The notes below the pieces were generated by a model. It saw nothing but the letters and a program-made list of their open reading frames with translations. It was not told the origin of the DNA and did not search any database. The translations under genes were made by a program, and so were the position numbers. DNA of 12,054 nt, taken from Actinomycetota bacterium (GTDB lineage: Bacteria; Actinomycetota; Actinomycetes; S36-B12; UBA5976). Below are positions 1-6,658 of this stretch, piece by piece; position 1 is the first letter of the stretch; the number at the start of each line of letters is the position of its first letter. The DNA lies in NCBI GenBank assembly GCA_026392535.1, contig JAPLBX010000185.1:1-12054 (forward strand), in the 5' to 3' direction.

Positions 1-822
1 GCGGGCAAGGTAAACAAATTCAAACAAGCAACCCTTTGGATCAGCATCAGCAAATCGATTTGAACGTAGTCCGTGTTCATCGATTGCAACAATCTCACCT
101 GGTTCAATCTCACGAACATATGTTGCGCCAACGATATCGAGTGCCGCAGTCTCAGATGCAATCACCCATCCGCGCTCAAGGCGACCCAGTACCAACGGGC
201 GAATACCTTGTGGATCACGAGCTCCATACAAAGTTTGATCATCCATGAACACCAGCGAGAACGCGCCACGAACATTTGGCAGCTCGAGCATTGCAGCAGC
301 TTCCATGGTCATGTCAGGATGCGCTGCCAGTAAAGCAGTCAAGATGTCGGTATCAGTCGTTGCAAGGTTGCCAAAATCTGGATACAACTCACCAGCAGAT
401 TCACGTGCCTCCCGCAAGCGCGAAGAAAGGTCATGTGTGTTGGTTATGTTGCCGTTGTGAGAAAGCGCAAGGTGACCGGTTGCAGTTGCCCGGAAAGTTG
501 GTTGCGCGTTATCCCAGCAACTAGATCCAGTGGTGCTGTAACGGGTGTGACCGATTGCGATGTAACCGGAAAGCGATTCCAAAGCTGATTCAGTGAAGAC
601 CTGAGATACCAAACCCATGTCTTTAAAGACTGTGATGTTGTGGCCATCGCTAACGGCGATGCCAGCTGATTCTTGACCACGATGCTGCAATGCATACAAG
701 CCGTAAAACGTAAGTTTGGCTACTTCTTCTCCGGGTGCCCATACGCCAAAAACACCGCAGGCATCCTGCGGACCTTTTTCCCCTGGGAGCAACTCGTGAT
801 TGAGTCGACCATCGCCTGCCAC
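1..822 (-). CDS. purF: Amidophosphoribosyltransferase PurF, N-terminal part (cut by window edge)
   Basis: This enzyme catalyses the first committed step of purine synthesis: glutamine and PRPP give 5-phosphoribosylamine. The visible 274 codons cover the N-terminal glutaminase (Ntn-hydrolase) domain, and the C-terminal phosphoribosyltransferase domain lies off the left edge. A 21-residue propeptide precedes the nucleophile Cys22 in DACGVFGVWAPGEE. YALQHRGQESAG (about 43-54), GHTRYSTTG (91-99) and SHNGN (121-125) are the glutamine-site motifs. The frame is open to base 1, ending in a typical FEFVYLAR stretch. The start chosen is GTG at 822-820 because the propeptide then has the usual actinobacterial length. 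A TAGACT hexamer lies 7 bases before it, suggesting leaderless transcription. It diverges from the SCP2-like gene. Identification is very secure; only the exact start is inferred. Confidence 0.97.
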   Translation of the reverse strand, partial: MAGDGRLNHELLPGEKGPQDACGVFGVWAPGEEVAKLTFYGLYALQHRGQESAGIAVSDGHNITVFKDMGLVSQVFTESALESLSGYIAIGHTRYSTTGSSCWDNAQPTFRATATGHLALSHNGNITNTHDLSSRLREARESAGELYPDFGNLATTDTDILTALLAAHPDMTMEAAAMLELPNVRGAFSLVFMDDQTLYGARDPQGIRPLVLGRLERGWVIASETAALDIVGATYVREIEPGEIVAIDEHGLRSNRFADADPKGCLFEFVYLAR

Positions 823-828
823 AGGCCC

Positions 829-834
829 TAGTCT
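829..834 (+). promoter_or_regulatory. Putative -10 element (TAGTCT) for the SCP2-like gene
   Basis: TAGTCT on the plus strand shares five of its six bases with the purF -10 on the other strand, the whole being TAGTCTA at 829-835. It would give a start near 841, leaving a leader of about 5 bases to the ATG at 847 or about 24 to the ATG at 865. The assignment is weak because it rests on one hexamer. Confidence 0.3.
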
Positions 835-835
835 A
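830..835 (-). promoter_or_regulatory. Putative -10 element (TAGACT) for purF
   Basis: On the minus strand TAGACT ends 7 bases before the purF GTG, which would place the transcript start at or next to the start codon. It matches the TANNNT form of actinobacterial -10 elements. No convincing -35 hexamer is visible at normal spacing. The assignment is an inference from sequence and spacing only. Confidence 0.45.
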
Positions 836-864
836 CCGCCCAACCCATGCGACAAGATGGGTGT

Positions 865-1203
865 ATGACCAAGGTTGATCGCGCCCTCGCACTGGGGAAT
901 GCAACTATCGCTTTGGCCAACCCAACTAACCCAGAACTTCTCGCCAATGGAGTTCGAACCTCCCTGCAATGGTTTGCCGAACAAAACCCAGGCCGCGCTG
1001 TTGAAGTCAGAGTTCCACCATTCCTGGCAGTCCAGATCCTTGGTGGCACAACCCATCGCCGTGGCACCCCTCCAGCTGTCGTTGAAATGAGTCCACAAAC
1101 TTGGCTCGAGTTATTCACTCAGAAACTAACTTGGGGCGATGCGGTTGCCATCGGAAAAATCACCGCAAGTGGCGAACGAAGTGATCTAAGCGAACTGCTC
1201 TAA
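865..1203 (+). CDS. SCP2-like sterol carrier family protein, small and soluble
   Basis: This is a 112-residue protein of the small SCP2-like (sterol carrier) family found beside purF in many actinobacteria. Its biochemical role is not established. Recognisable conserved stretches are RAVEVRVPPFLAVQ (44-57), HRRGTPPAVVEMSPQTWLEL (64-83) and a C-terminal LTW...ASGERSDLS (88-109). There is no signal peptide or membrane segment, so it should be cytoplasmic. The ATG at 865 gives MTKVDRALALG and is preferred. An in-frame ATG at 847 would add six residues (MRQDGC) and cannot be excluded if the transcript is nearly leaderless. The gene ends 7 bases from the convergent purL stop. Location next to purine genes is suggestive of linkage, but a purine function is not shown. 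Confidence 0.85.
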   Translation: MTKVDRALALGNATIALANPTNPELLANGVRTSLQWFAEQNPGRAVEVRVPPFLAVQILGGTTHRRGTPPAVVEMSPQTWLELFTQKLTWGDAVAIGKITASGERSDLSELL

Positions 1204-1214
1204 TACACGCTTAG
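1186..1214. terminator. Possible shared hairpin at convergent gene ends
   Basis: CTAAGCG (1186-1192) and CGCTTAG (1208-1214) form a perfect 7-bp inverted repeat with a 15-base loop. It spans the end of the SCP2-like gene, the 7-base gap and the purL stop codon. It could act in both directions between the convergent genes. No T tract follows on either strand, so a classical intrinsic terminator is not supported. Confidence 0.25.
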
Positions 1215-3478
1215 CCAAATAGTCGAGGCAAAGTTTCTTCGCTGATTGTGCGAAGTTCCTCGATGTCAAGCGAAATTGACTCGCCGAATACTCCAGCCAA
1301 TTCAATTGACTTACTCAAAGCATCAACCACACCAATTTTGGTGACTGGGAACTTCTTTGCATCACAAAGCGCTACGAATTTCTCGTAGCAATCTTGCGAC
1401 ACAACCACAACGGCACGGGTTGCAGATTCACTCCACAAGAATGTGAAGGCATCAATCCCAGCGGGGACTTCAAGACGAGCACCTACACCAGATCGCATAG
1501 CCATCTCAGCAAGGCTCTGCGCAATACCACCTTCAGATACATCGTGAGCTGCAGTAAACAAACCATCTCTTGAGCCTGCTACCAAAATTTCAGCCAAAGT
1601 CATTTCAGCATTCAAATCCAAAACCGGAGGCAAGCCACCAAGGTGATCATGAATAGCATGCGCCCATTCTGAGCCGGCTAATTCATCCCGAGTAGCTCCA
1701 AGCACGTAAACAATCTCGCCATCGCGCTGCCAAGCCATTGGAGTGCGACGATCAACATCTTGAATTACACCAAGCACACCAATTACTGGAGTTGGATGAA
1801 TCGCAACTTCGCCAGTTTGGTTATAGAACGAAACATTGCCACCAGTAACCGGGGTTCCCATTTCTAAGCAAGCATCAGCTAAACCAGTAACAGCTTGCTC
1901 GAACTGCCACATCACTGCTGAATCTTCTGGCGAACCAAAGTTCAAGCAGTTGGTTACGGCCAAAGGCTTTGCACCGGTAACGGCAACGTTTCGATACGAC
2001 TCAGCTAGTGCAAGCTGGGCACCCTTATAAGGATCAAGGGCCGCAAACCGAGCATTGCAATCTGTTGAGACAGCAATACCAAGACCGGTCTTTTCATCAA
2101 CACGAATCATGCCGCTATCTTCTGGTTGAGCAAGAACAGTGTTGCCCATTACATAACGGTCATACTGCGAAGTCACCCAAGACTTGGAAGCTAAGTTTGG
2201 GGTTCCAGTCATTGTGAGCCATGTTTGCTTAACTTCGGCCGCAGACTTTGGTCGAACCAAATTGTCTGGACCTGAGGATTGGCGAACGTCCATCCAATCT
2301 GGGCGCGCATAAGGACGTTCGTAAACCGGGCCATCATGCGCAACAGATCTTGGTGGCACGTTAACAATTTCCTGGCCGTGCCATTCAACTGTTAAGCGAC
2401 CAGAGTTATTCACTTCACCAATAACTACTGCTTCAACATCCCACTTCTTGCAAACTGCCATGAAGGCATCGATTTTTCCTGGTTCAACGACCGCGCACAT
2501 TCGTTCTTGTGATTCACTCATCAGGATTTCTTCTGGTGACAAAGTGCTGTCGCGTAGCAATACTCGATCAAGCCAAACGTGCATGCCACCTTCGCCATTG
2601 CTGGCAAGCTCACTTGTTGCGCAAGATATTCCCGCGCCGCCCAAGTCCTGAATGCCTTCAACTAATCCCGCATGCAAAACTTCCAAAGTGCATTCAATTA
2701 ATAGTTTCTCCATGAATGGATCGCCAACTTGAACACTTGGTCGTTTGGCTGGTCCGTCAGCATCGAATGTTTCTGAAGCCAAAACGCTTACGCCACCAAT
2801 GCCATCTCCACCAGTACGAGCTCCATAAAGGATCACAGCGTTACCAACACCACTGGCTTTAGCTAAGTGAATGTCTTCGTGCTTCATAGTTCCAACGCAA
2901 AGGGCGTTTACTAATGGGTTGCCCTGATAACTGGCATCAAAAACGATTTCGCCACCAATGTTAGGCAAGCCTAGGCAGTTTCCATAACCGCCAATGCCGG
3001 AAACAATTCCAGTTAGGACTCGTCGTGTATCAGGATTTTCTGGATCACCGAATCGAAGTGGGTCCATGACTGCAACTGGACGTGCACCCATAGAAATAAT
3101 GTCGCGAACAATGCCACCAATACCGGTTGCTGCTCCTTGGTAAGGCTCAACGTATGACGGGTGATTGTGGGACTCAACCTTGAATGTCACAGCCCAGCCC
3201 TGGCCAATGTCAACTACGCCAGCGTTCTCGCCTATACCAACGAGCATTGAATCGTTTTTTGGAACCTTGGTTCCAAACTGACGTAGGTGAACTTTGGAAG
3301 ATTTGTAGCTGCAGTGCTCAGACCACATAACCGAATACATTGCCAACTCAGATGAAGTTGGGCGACGACCCAGAATCTCGCGAATAGATTCGTATTCGTC
3401 TTTCTTTAGACCAAGTTCAGCAAATGGTTGTGCAGTCTTTGGTGAAGAAGTGGCATCGGAAACAGTGTCAATGCTCAT
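1211..3478 (-). CDS. purL: Phosphoribosylformylglycinamidine synthase, large subunit PurL
   Basis: PurL is the synthetase subunit of the three-part FGAM synthase (PurS-PurQ-PurL). It uses ATP and ammonia delivered from PurQ to convert FGAR to FGAM in the cytoplasm. At 755 residues it is the short PurSQL-type, not the fused large enzyme. Visible motifs are SEHCSYKSSK (53-62, containing the His expected to act in catalysis), VESHNHPSYVEPYQGAATGIGG (about 101-122) for nucleotide binding, RTGGDGIGG (221-229) in the first PurM-like half, and STDCNARFAALDP in the second half. The ATG start overlaps the purQ stop as ATGA, implying translational coupling. The stop is TAA, facing the SCP2-like gene. 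The frame is intact and the identification is secure. Confidence 0.98.
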   Translation of the reverse strand: MSIDTVSDATSSPKTAQPFAELGLKKDEYESIREILGRRPTSSELAMYSVMWSEHCSYKSSKVHLRQFGTKVPKNDSMLVGIGENAGVVDIGQGWAVTFKVESHNHPSYVEPYQGAATGIGGIVRDIISMGARPVAVMDPLRFGDPENPDTRRVLTGIVSGIGGYGNCLGLPNIGGEIVFDASYQGNPLVNALCVGTMKHEDIHLAKASGVGNAVILYGARTGGDGIGGVSVLASETFDADGPAKRPSVQVGDPFMEKLLIECTLEVLHAGLVEGIQDLGGAGISCATSELASNGEGGMHVWLDRVLLRDSTLSPEEILMSESQERMCAVVEPGKIDAFMAVCKKWDVEAVVIGEVNNSGRLTVEWHGQEIVNVPPRSVAHDGPVYERPYARPDWMDVRQSSGPDNLVRPKSAAEVKQTWLTMTGTPNLASKSWVTSQYDRYVMGNTVLAQPEDSGMIRVDEKTGLGIAVSTDCNARFAALDPYKGAQLALAESYRNVAVTGAKPLAVTNCLNFGSPEDSAVMWQFEQAVTGLADACLEMGTPVTGGNVSFYNQTGEVAIHPTPVIGVLGVIQDVDRRTPMAWQRDGEIVYVLGATRDELAGSEWAHAIHDHLGGLPPVLDLNAEMTLAEILVAGSRDGLFTAAHDVSEGGIAQSLAEMAMRSGVGARLEVPAGIDAFTFLWSESATRAVVVVSQDCYEKFVALCDAKKFPVTKIGVVDALSKSIELAGVFGESISLDIEELRTISEETLPRLFG

Positions 3479-4167
3479 GCTGAAATTTTTCCGTTGTTAA
3501 CAAGTGATGAAAGAAGTGAGGTAAAGAATCCAAGGCCATCAGTAGTTGGGCCAGTCAGCTTTTCAACTGCATGTTCTGGGTGCGGCATGATGCCAACTAC
3601 GTTTCCACGCTCATTGGTAATGCCAGCAATGTCGCGACGGGATCCATTTGGATTGAGTTCTAGGTAACGAGCAATCACTCGTCCTTCGCCTTCTAATTCA
3701 TCCAAAGTCACTTCATCAGCTACGTAGCCGCCTTCACCATTCTTAAGTGGGATCAAAATTTCTTGACCGACCTCAAAATCCGAAGTCCACATCGAACTAT
3801 TGTTTTCTATTCGAAGTTTTTGATCCCGGCAAATGAAGTGCAAGTGATCGTTACGAGTCAATGCGCCAGGCAATAAATGCGATTCAGTTAAAACCTGAAA
3901 TCCATTGCAAATTCCAAGGACAGGTAATCCGCCATTAGCTGCATCGACAAGCTTTCCCATCACTGGAGCAAACTTTGCAATTGCGCCGCAGCGCAAATAA
4001 TCGCCATACGAAAATCCGCCAGGCAATACGACTGCATCAACGGAATGCAGATCAGCATCGGCATGCCAAAGGGAAACTGATTCGCCGCCAGCTAAACGAA
4101 CTGCGCGAGCCGCATCTTTATCGTCAAGGGATCCAGGGAAGGTGATCACGCCAACCCGTGGAGTCAT
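3475..4167 (-). CDS. purQ: Phosphoribosylformylglycinamidine synthase, glutaminase subunit PurQ
   Basis: PurQ is the class I glutamine amidotransferase subunit of FGAM synthase. It hydrolyses glutamine and channels ammonia to PurL. The 230 residues match the normal length. The catalytic triad is visible: Cys87 in VLGICNGFQ, and His196 and Glu198 in MPHPEHA. The N-terminus VGVITFPGSLDDKDAARA and PGGFSYGDYLRCGA (49-62) are typical of the family. The ATG start overlaps the purS stop by ATGA, and its own stop overlaps purL the same way, so the three subunits should be made in a coupled manner from one mRNA. Nothing is missing or broken. Confidence 0.98.
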   Translation of the reverse strand: MTPRVGVITFPGSLDDKDAARAVRLAGGESVSLWHADADLHSVDAVVLPGGFSYGDYLRCGAIAKFAPVMGKLVDAANGGLPVLGICNGFQVLTESHLLPGALTRNDHLHFICRDQKLRIENNSSMWTSDFEVGQEILIPLKNGEGGYVADEVTLDELEGEGRVIARYLELNPNGSRRDIAGITNERGNVVGIMPHPEHAVEKLTGPTTDGLGFFTSLLSSLVNNGKISA

Positions 4168-4409
4168 GGGCGAACCTGCACTGTGAAATCTTCGATAACT
4201 GGATTACTCAAAAGCGTTGCAGCAATCTCATTAATCTGAGCCAGCTTTGCCTCATCAACATCGCCGTCGATGTTTAGCACAAACTGCTTTCCCTGCCGCA
4301 CATCTGAAACGCCTTCGAGCCCGACTCGACCAAGCGCACCAACGATGGCGCGTCCCTGGGGGTCAAGGATTTCAGGCTTAAGTGCTACATCAACAACGAC
4401 TATCGCCAT
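4164..4409 (-). CDS. purS: Phosphoribosylformylglycinamidine synthase, small subunit PurS
   Basis: PurS is the 81-residue subunit that forms the bridging dimer holding PurQ and PurL together in FGAM synthase. The sequence runs through the family's usual pattern: a first beta strand (VVVDVALKPEILDPQGRAI), a glycine-rich turn with GVSDVRQGKQFVLNI near 33-47, and a C-terminal NPVIEDFTVQV strand. The ATG start is supported by a GGGAG Shine-Dalgarno sequence 5 bases upstream. It is the first gene of purS-purQ-purL, read away from the polysaccharide operon, and ends in an ATGA overlap with purQ. Identification is secure from both sequence and order. Confidence 0.97.
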   Translation of the reverse strand: MAIVVVDVALKPEILDPQGRAIVGALGRVGLEGVSDVRQGKQFVLNIDGDVDEAKLAQINEIAATLLSNPVIEDFTVQVRP

Positions 4410-4414
4410 GGCTA

Positions 4415-4419
4415 CTCCC
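4415..4419 (-). promoter_or_regulatory. Shine-Dalgarno sequence of purS
   Basis: GGGAG on the minus strand ends 5 bases before the purS ATG. It is one of the few good ribosome-binding sites in the window and it fixes the purS start. Most other gene starts here either overlap an upstream stop or have a -10-like hexamer in the place of a ribosome-binding site. Confidence 0.6.
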
Positions 4420-4450
4420 AGCGCGTGAAACAGCTAATCTGCCTCTCAAT

Positions 4451-4456
4451 ATTCTA
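4451..4456 (-). promoter_or_regulatory. Putative -10 element (TAGAAT) for purS-purQ-purL
   Basis: TAGAAT on the minus strand lies 41 bases before the purS ATG, leaving an untranslated leader of roughly 35 bases that carries the Shine-Dalgarno site. It fits the TANNNT pattern. No clear -35 box stands at 16-18 bases. The 119-base gap (4410-4528) between purS and the upstream gene holds this and a weak hairpin. I see no riboswitch-like structure. Confidence 0.35.
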
Positions 4457-4492
4457 ACGATGCATAATTTGGCTCTTGGATTCGCCCCTTTA

Positions 4493-4526
4493 TCGAAAAT
4501 CTTTAGTGCTTGGCTTTTGATTTCGA
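4493..4526 (-). terminator. Weak hairpin after the polysaccharide operon
   Basis: GATTTCGA (4519-4526) and TCGAAAATC (4493-4501) can pair over 8 bp with one bulged base and a loop of about 17 bases. The element lies just beyond the last stop of the leftward operon and before the purS promoter, where a terminator would be expected. It is AT-rich and has no T tract, so read-through into purS remains possible. Confidence 0.2.
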
Positions 4527-4528
4527 GC

Positions 4529-5029
4529 TCAGCTTCTATTCCTTGGGTTCCAAGACTCAGATTTTCCAGTAAACGACCCATGGGATAGCGCTGGTGGGCT
4601 TGAGTGAAAACAAGCTATTTTGTTCTCTGAAATCAAGAAAAATGAGTTATAGACCCAGTCGATGCCGAAATCCAAAATATTTGGATTGGAATCAACAAAC
4701 TTCAGAAAATCACTAAGGAAAATCTCATTTATAGCGTAGGCGCACGAGGTGTTTGATACGGCTAATGTAAAAATGTCGACAGAATTTGAAAAACTGCTTG
4801 CTAGCTGGGAAATGCCTATCTCGTAATTCAACAGTCCGCCAGCAATATTGATATACGTAGGATGCTCTGAATAAGTCGAAAGGACATTAAAAATTTCTTC
4901 GATCTGCCAAGTCGAGTTTTCGTGAGCAATTGCATCCACTTCTAGAATAAATGTGATGGTTGCACCCAAATTTGCCGAGTCCCGTAAACCTTTAACATGT
5001 TTTGCTGTTACAAAGCGTTCGATTTGCAT
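4529..5029 (-). CDS. Glycosyltransferase-like protein, C-terminal portion of a split gene
   Basis: This 166-residue frame resembles the C-terminal part of GT25-like / surface-glycan glycosyltransferases. Supporting features are a VTAKHVKGLRD stretch (7-17), a FILEVDAIAHE motif (28-38) at the position of the usual LEDDA, SNTSCAYAI (about 92-100), and a FGIDWVYN...CFHSSPP...HGSFTGKSESW tail. Family membership is from remembered pattern, not a search. The ATG overlaps the previous stop as TAATG. The upstream codons in this same frame (KLAQELRI) continue the homology-like sequence back to an A6 run, so the true N-terminus is probably supplied by the preceding frame through a -1 shift. The middle residue of the acidic motif is Val instead of Asp, which may mean lost activity. 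Read alone, it lacks an N-terminal domain. Confidence 0.6.
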   Translation of the reverse strand: MQIERFVTAKHVKGLRDSANLGATITFILEVDAIAHENSTWQIEEIFNVLSTYSEHPTYINIAGGLLNYEIGISQLASSFSNSVDIFTLAVSNTSCAYAINEIFLSDFLKFVDSNPNILDFGIDWVYNSFFLISENKIACFHSSPPALSHGSFTGKSESWNPRNRS

Positions 5030-5379
5030 TATGCGAAGCTCTTGAGCAAGTTTTTTCTATCGATACTAATGGCTACAACATAGATTGATTGCCCAATTAG
5101 AGATTTGATTCTTTTGATCAGAAGAAACTTTGATCCTAGGTAGATAGACCAGGAAATTTCCAGTTTTCTCTGCCTATTTCTTCTGCTAACTAATCCTCGA
5201 CGCGGGTGGTTGATCTCGGACTGAGCCAAGAGCTTTGGTTGCTCGGAAACTTCGACTGTTTGCACATCGATTGACTGTGAGCTTGCAATTCTAGAAATCA
5301 ACTCTGCCGATTCAACGGAACTTTGTGAAGTTTCATTGTTGTGAATTCTAATCAATGATATTGACGGAACATTTCTCAC
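5029..5379 (-). CDS. Unrecognised N-terminal portion of the split glycosyltransferase-like gene
   Basis: This 116-residue frame starts at GTG (5379-5377) and ends at TAA inside the TAATG overlap. I do not recognise a domain with confidence. The visible content is a beta-strand-like start (SISLIRIHNN), a helix with SSVESAELISRIA, a basic middle (HPRRGLVSRRNRQRK), and an aromatic WSIYLGSKF segment. This is a plausible acceptor-side or N-terminal half for the glycosyltransferase-like frame that follows. Its last six residues (LLKSFA) follow an A6 run. If the ribosome or polymerase shifts there, the protein continues into the next frame as a product of about 283 residues. Hence this is probably one half of a frameshifted gene. 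No signal peptide or strong membrane segment is seen. The start is uncertain because no good ribosome-binding site is present. Confidence 0.5.
   Translation of the reverse strand: MRNVPSISLIRIHNNETSQSSVESAELISRIASSQSIDVQTVEVSEQPKLLAQSEINHPRRGLVSRRNRQRKLEISWSIYLGSKFLLIKRIKSLIGQSIYVVAISIDRKNLLKSFA
5050..5056 (-). other. A-AAA-AAC slippery heptamer / homopolymer at the frame junction
   Basis: On the minus strand the upstream frame reads AGA AAA AAC TTG, which contains A AAA AAC in the phase required for -1 slippage. Slipping back one base gives AAA AAA CTT GCT CAA, the reading frame of the downstream gene, which opens immediately after a TAG at this same point. A seventh A in the run would have the same effect. 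The site is seen directly; whether it is programmed, a mutation or a sequencing error is not. Confidence 0.6.
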
Positions 5380-5425
5380 ATCTCGATCTTATCCACCAAA
5401 ATGAGAATGGCTGCTTATCTAGATT

Positions 5426-6598
5426 TTAAGATTTTTCAGTTCTTAAGGAATTGATTGTGAGTGTTAGTCCAATGAATTGTCCCAATGCAAGTATGTAAAT
5501 CAAAGTTATCAATTCTGCGCTCGTAACTAATCCAAGAGTTAAGAATGAAAGCGACAGAATGCCTGAAATCAACCGTATCTTTGCAATGTTGCCAAATTTG
5601 CTGTGCGCTCTCATGAATAGATTAAGAACTTCTATGCCAATTAGCAGGGTTGACGAAATACTGAAAGGGATGGAGTTGGCTAAAATTTGTTGCGTCGATT
5701 CTCCTAAGAATTTTTCAACAAAAGCTTCTGGGGCACTATTCGAAACAAGCGTCCACAATATTGGACTAAAGCTTATGAGTACAAGCAAAGTACGGTGTCG
5801 AATGGCAAGATTTCCTTTGGTTCTAACGACTTCCGCCTGGAGTCCAAGAAAAACAAGACCGTTATAGATTGCAAAACCGGCGTCGCCTGTGGCGACTCTG
5901 ATCAGTGTGATCGCGACCAATCCAAATCCCCATGCCAGGACGGCATCTCCAACAAGCTTTGATCGTCGTTCAAAATCGAGCTGAATGAATTGATTCAGCT
6001 TGCGAACACTAAAGGTAACGGCATTTGATGATATGAAAATGACAGAGGCCACGAGGTATCCAATTGTCAACCCAATTATCAAATACCATCCAGTGAACTC
6101 ATTTACTTTTGCTAAAACTACCGTAATAAGAATGCAGAATAGAACGAGCAGGTCAAGAAAAATTGCATAAGGAATCCTTTTGAGTGCAATTGCTAGGTAT
6201 CGGATTTGATCTTGAAGCAAAATTGCTGGTGCAATCATAAACAGGCCAAAAATCCACTTATCTCCCGCGTTGACACCTCCCAATAAATACAACAAAAAAG
6301 TAACTATCGCAGTTAGTCCACCTAGAAAAAGCGTCCCCGTAAGGGACGAACTTAGGTCGATTACTTGTTTGGGGCCTTCGCCTTCAGAATCCAGAAGTGC
6401 TGGGATTCCGAACAGCGCTCGGCCAAGTACTACGAAGAGAGCTATCGTGCTCCATGAATACGAAAAACTGCCAAAAGTTTCTGTCGGTAGTGATGTGAGG
6501 CACAGCCAAATAACCAGAAAATTGCTTATTGCAGAAATCAATTGGTCTACACCAATAAGAATTACGCGTAAATACGGTGACTGACGGTTGAGTTGCAT
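5426..6598 (-). CDS. Polysaccharide flippase-like multi-spanning membrane protein (Wzx/MOP type)
   Basis: This 390-residue, strongly hydrophobic protein has roughly 11-12 predicted membrane segments spread along its whole length and short charged loops, e.g. DSEGEGPKQ near 70 and KLNQFIQLDFERRSK near 200. This layout and the start (a helix with VDQLISAISNFLVIWL, then an ETFGSFSYSW stretch near 40-50) resemble oligosaccharide flippases of the MOP superfamily, which move lipid-linked glycans across the membrane. It is somewhat shorter than many Wzx proteins, and such proteins are poorly conserved, so the assignment leans on topology and context. ATG at 6598 is chosen; an in-frame TTG at 6604 would add two residues. 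It follows the GT/methyltransferase gene by 60 bases and precedes the split gene by 46, with no clear terminator between. Confidence 0.75.
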   Translation of the reverse strand: MQLNRQSPYLRVILIGVDQLISAISNFLVIWLCLTSLPTETFGSFSYSWSTIALFVVLGRALFGIPALLDSEGEGPKQVIDLSSSLTGTLFLGGLTAIVTFLLYLLGGVNAGDKWIFGLFMIAPAILLQDQIRYLAIALKRIPYAIFLDLLVLFCILITVVLAKVNEFTGWYLIIGLTIGYLVASVIFISSNAVTFSVRKLNQFIQLDFERRSKLVGDAVLAWGFGLVAITLIRVATGDAGFAIYNGLVFLGLQAEVVRTKGNLAIRHRTLLVLISFSPILWTLVSNSAPEAFVEKFLGESTQQILANSIPFSISSTLLIGIEVLNLFMRAHSKFGNIAKIRLISGILSLSFLTLGLVTSAELITLIYILALGQFIGLTLTINSLRTEKS

Positions 6599-6658
6599 GT
6601 TCAACTGTTTAAACTCAAATCAAATTTCTCGAGGCAAGGGCTTCAATTCTCGTTTTAG

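Noticed and set aside
828..1118. Minus-strand 96-codon frame opposite the SCP2-like gene
   Set aside because: It lies fully antisense to a gene with recognisable family motifs, and its translation shows no domain pattern. It is a shadow frame.
4410..4528. Riboswitch (for example a purine-sensing one) before purS
   Set aside because: The leader inferred from TAGAAT is only about 35 bases and shows no multi-stem conserved fold, so there is no room for a known aptamer.
5041..5090. Strong pseudoknot or stem-loop to stimulate frameshifting at the A6 run
   Set aside because: By eye only GCTCAAGAGC, which has too short a loop, and short GCA/TGC and TTCG/CGAA pairings were found downstream. None is convincing.
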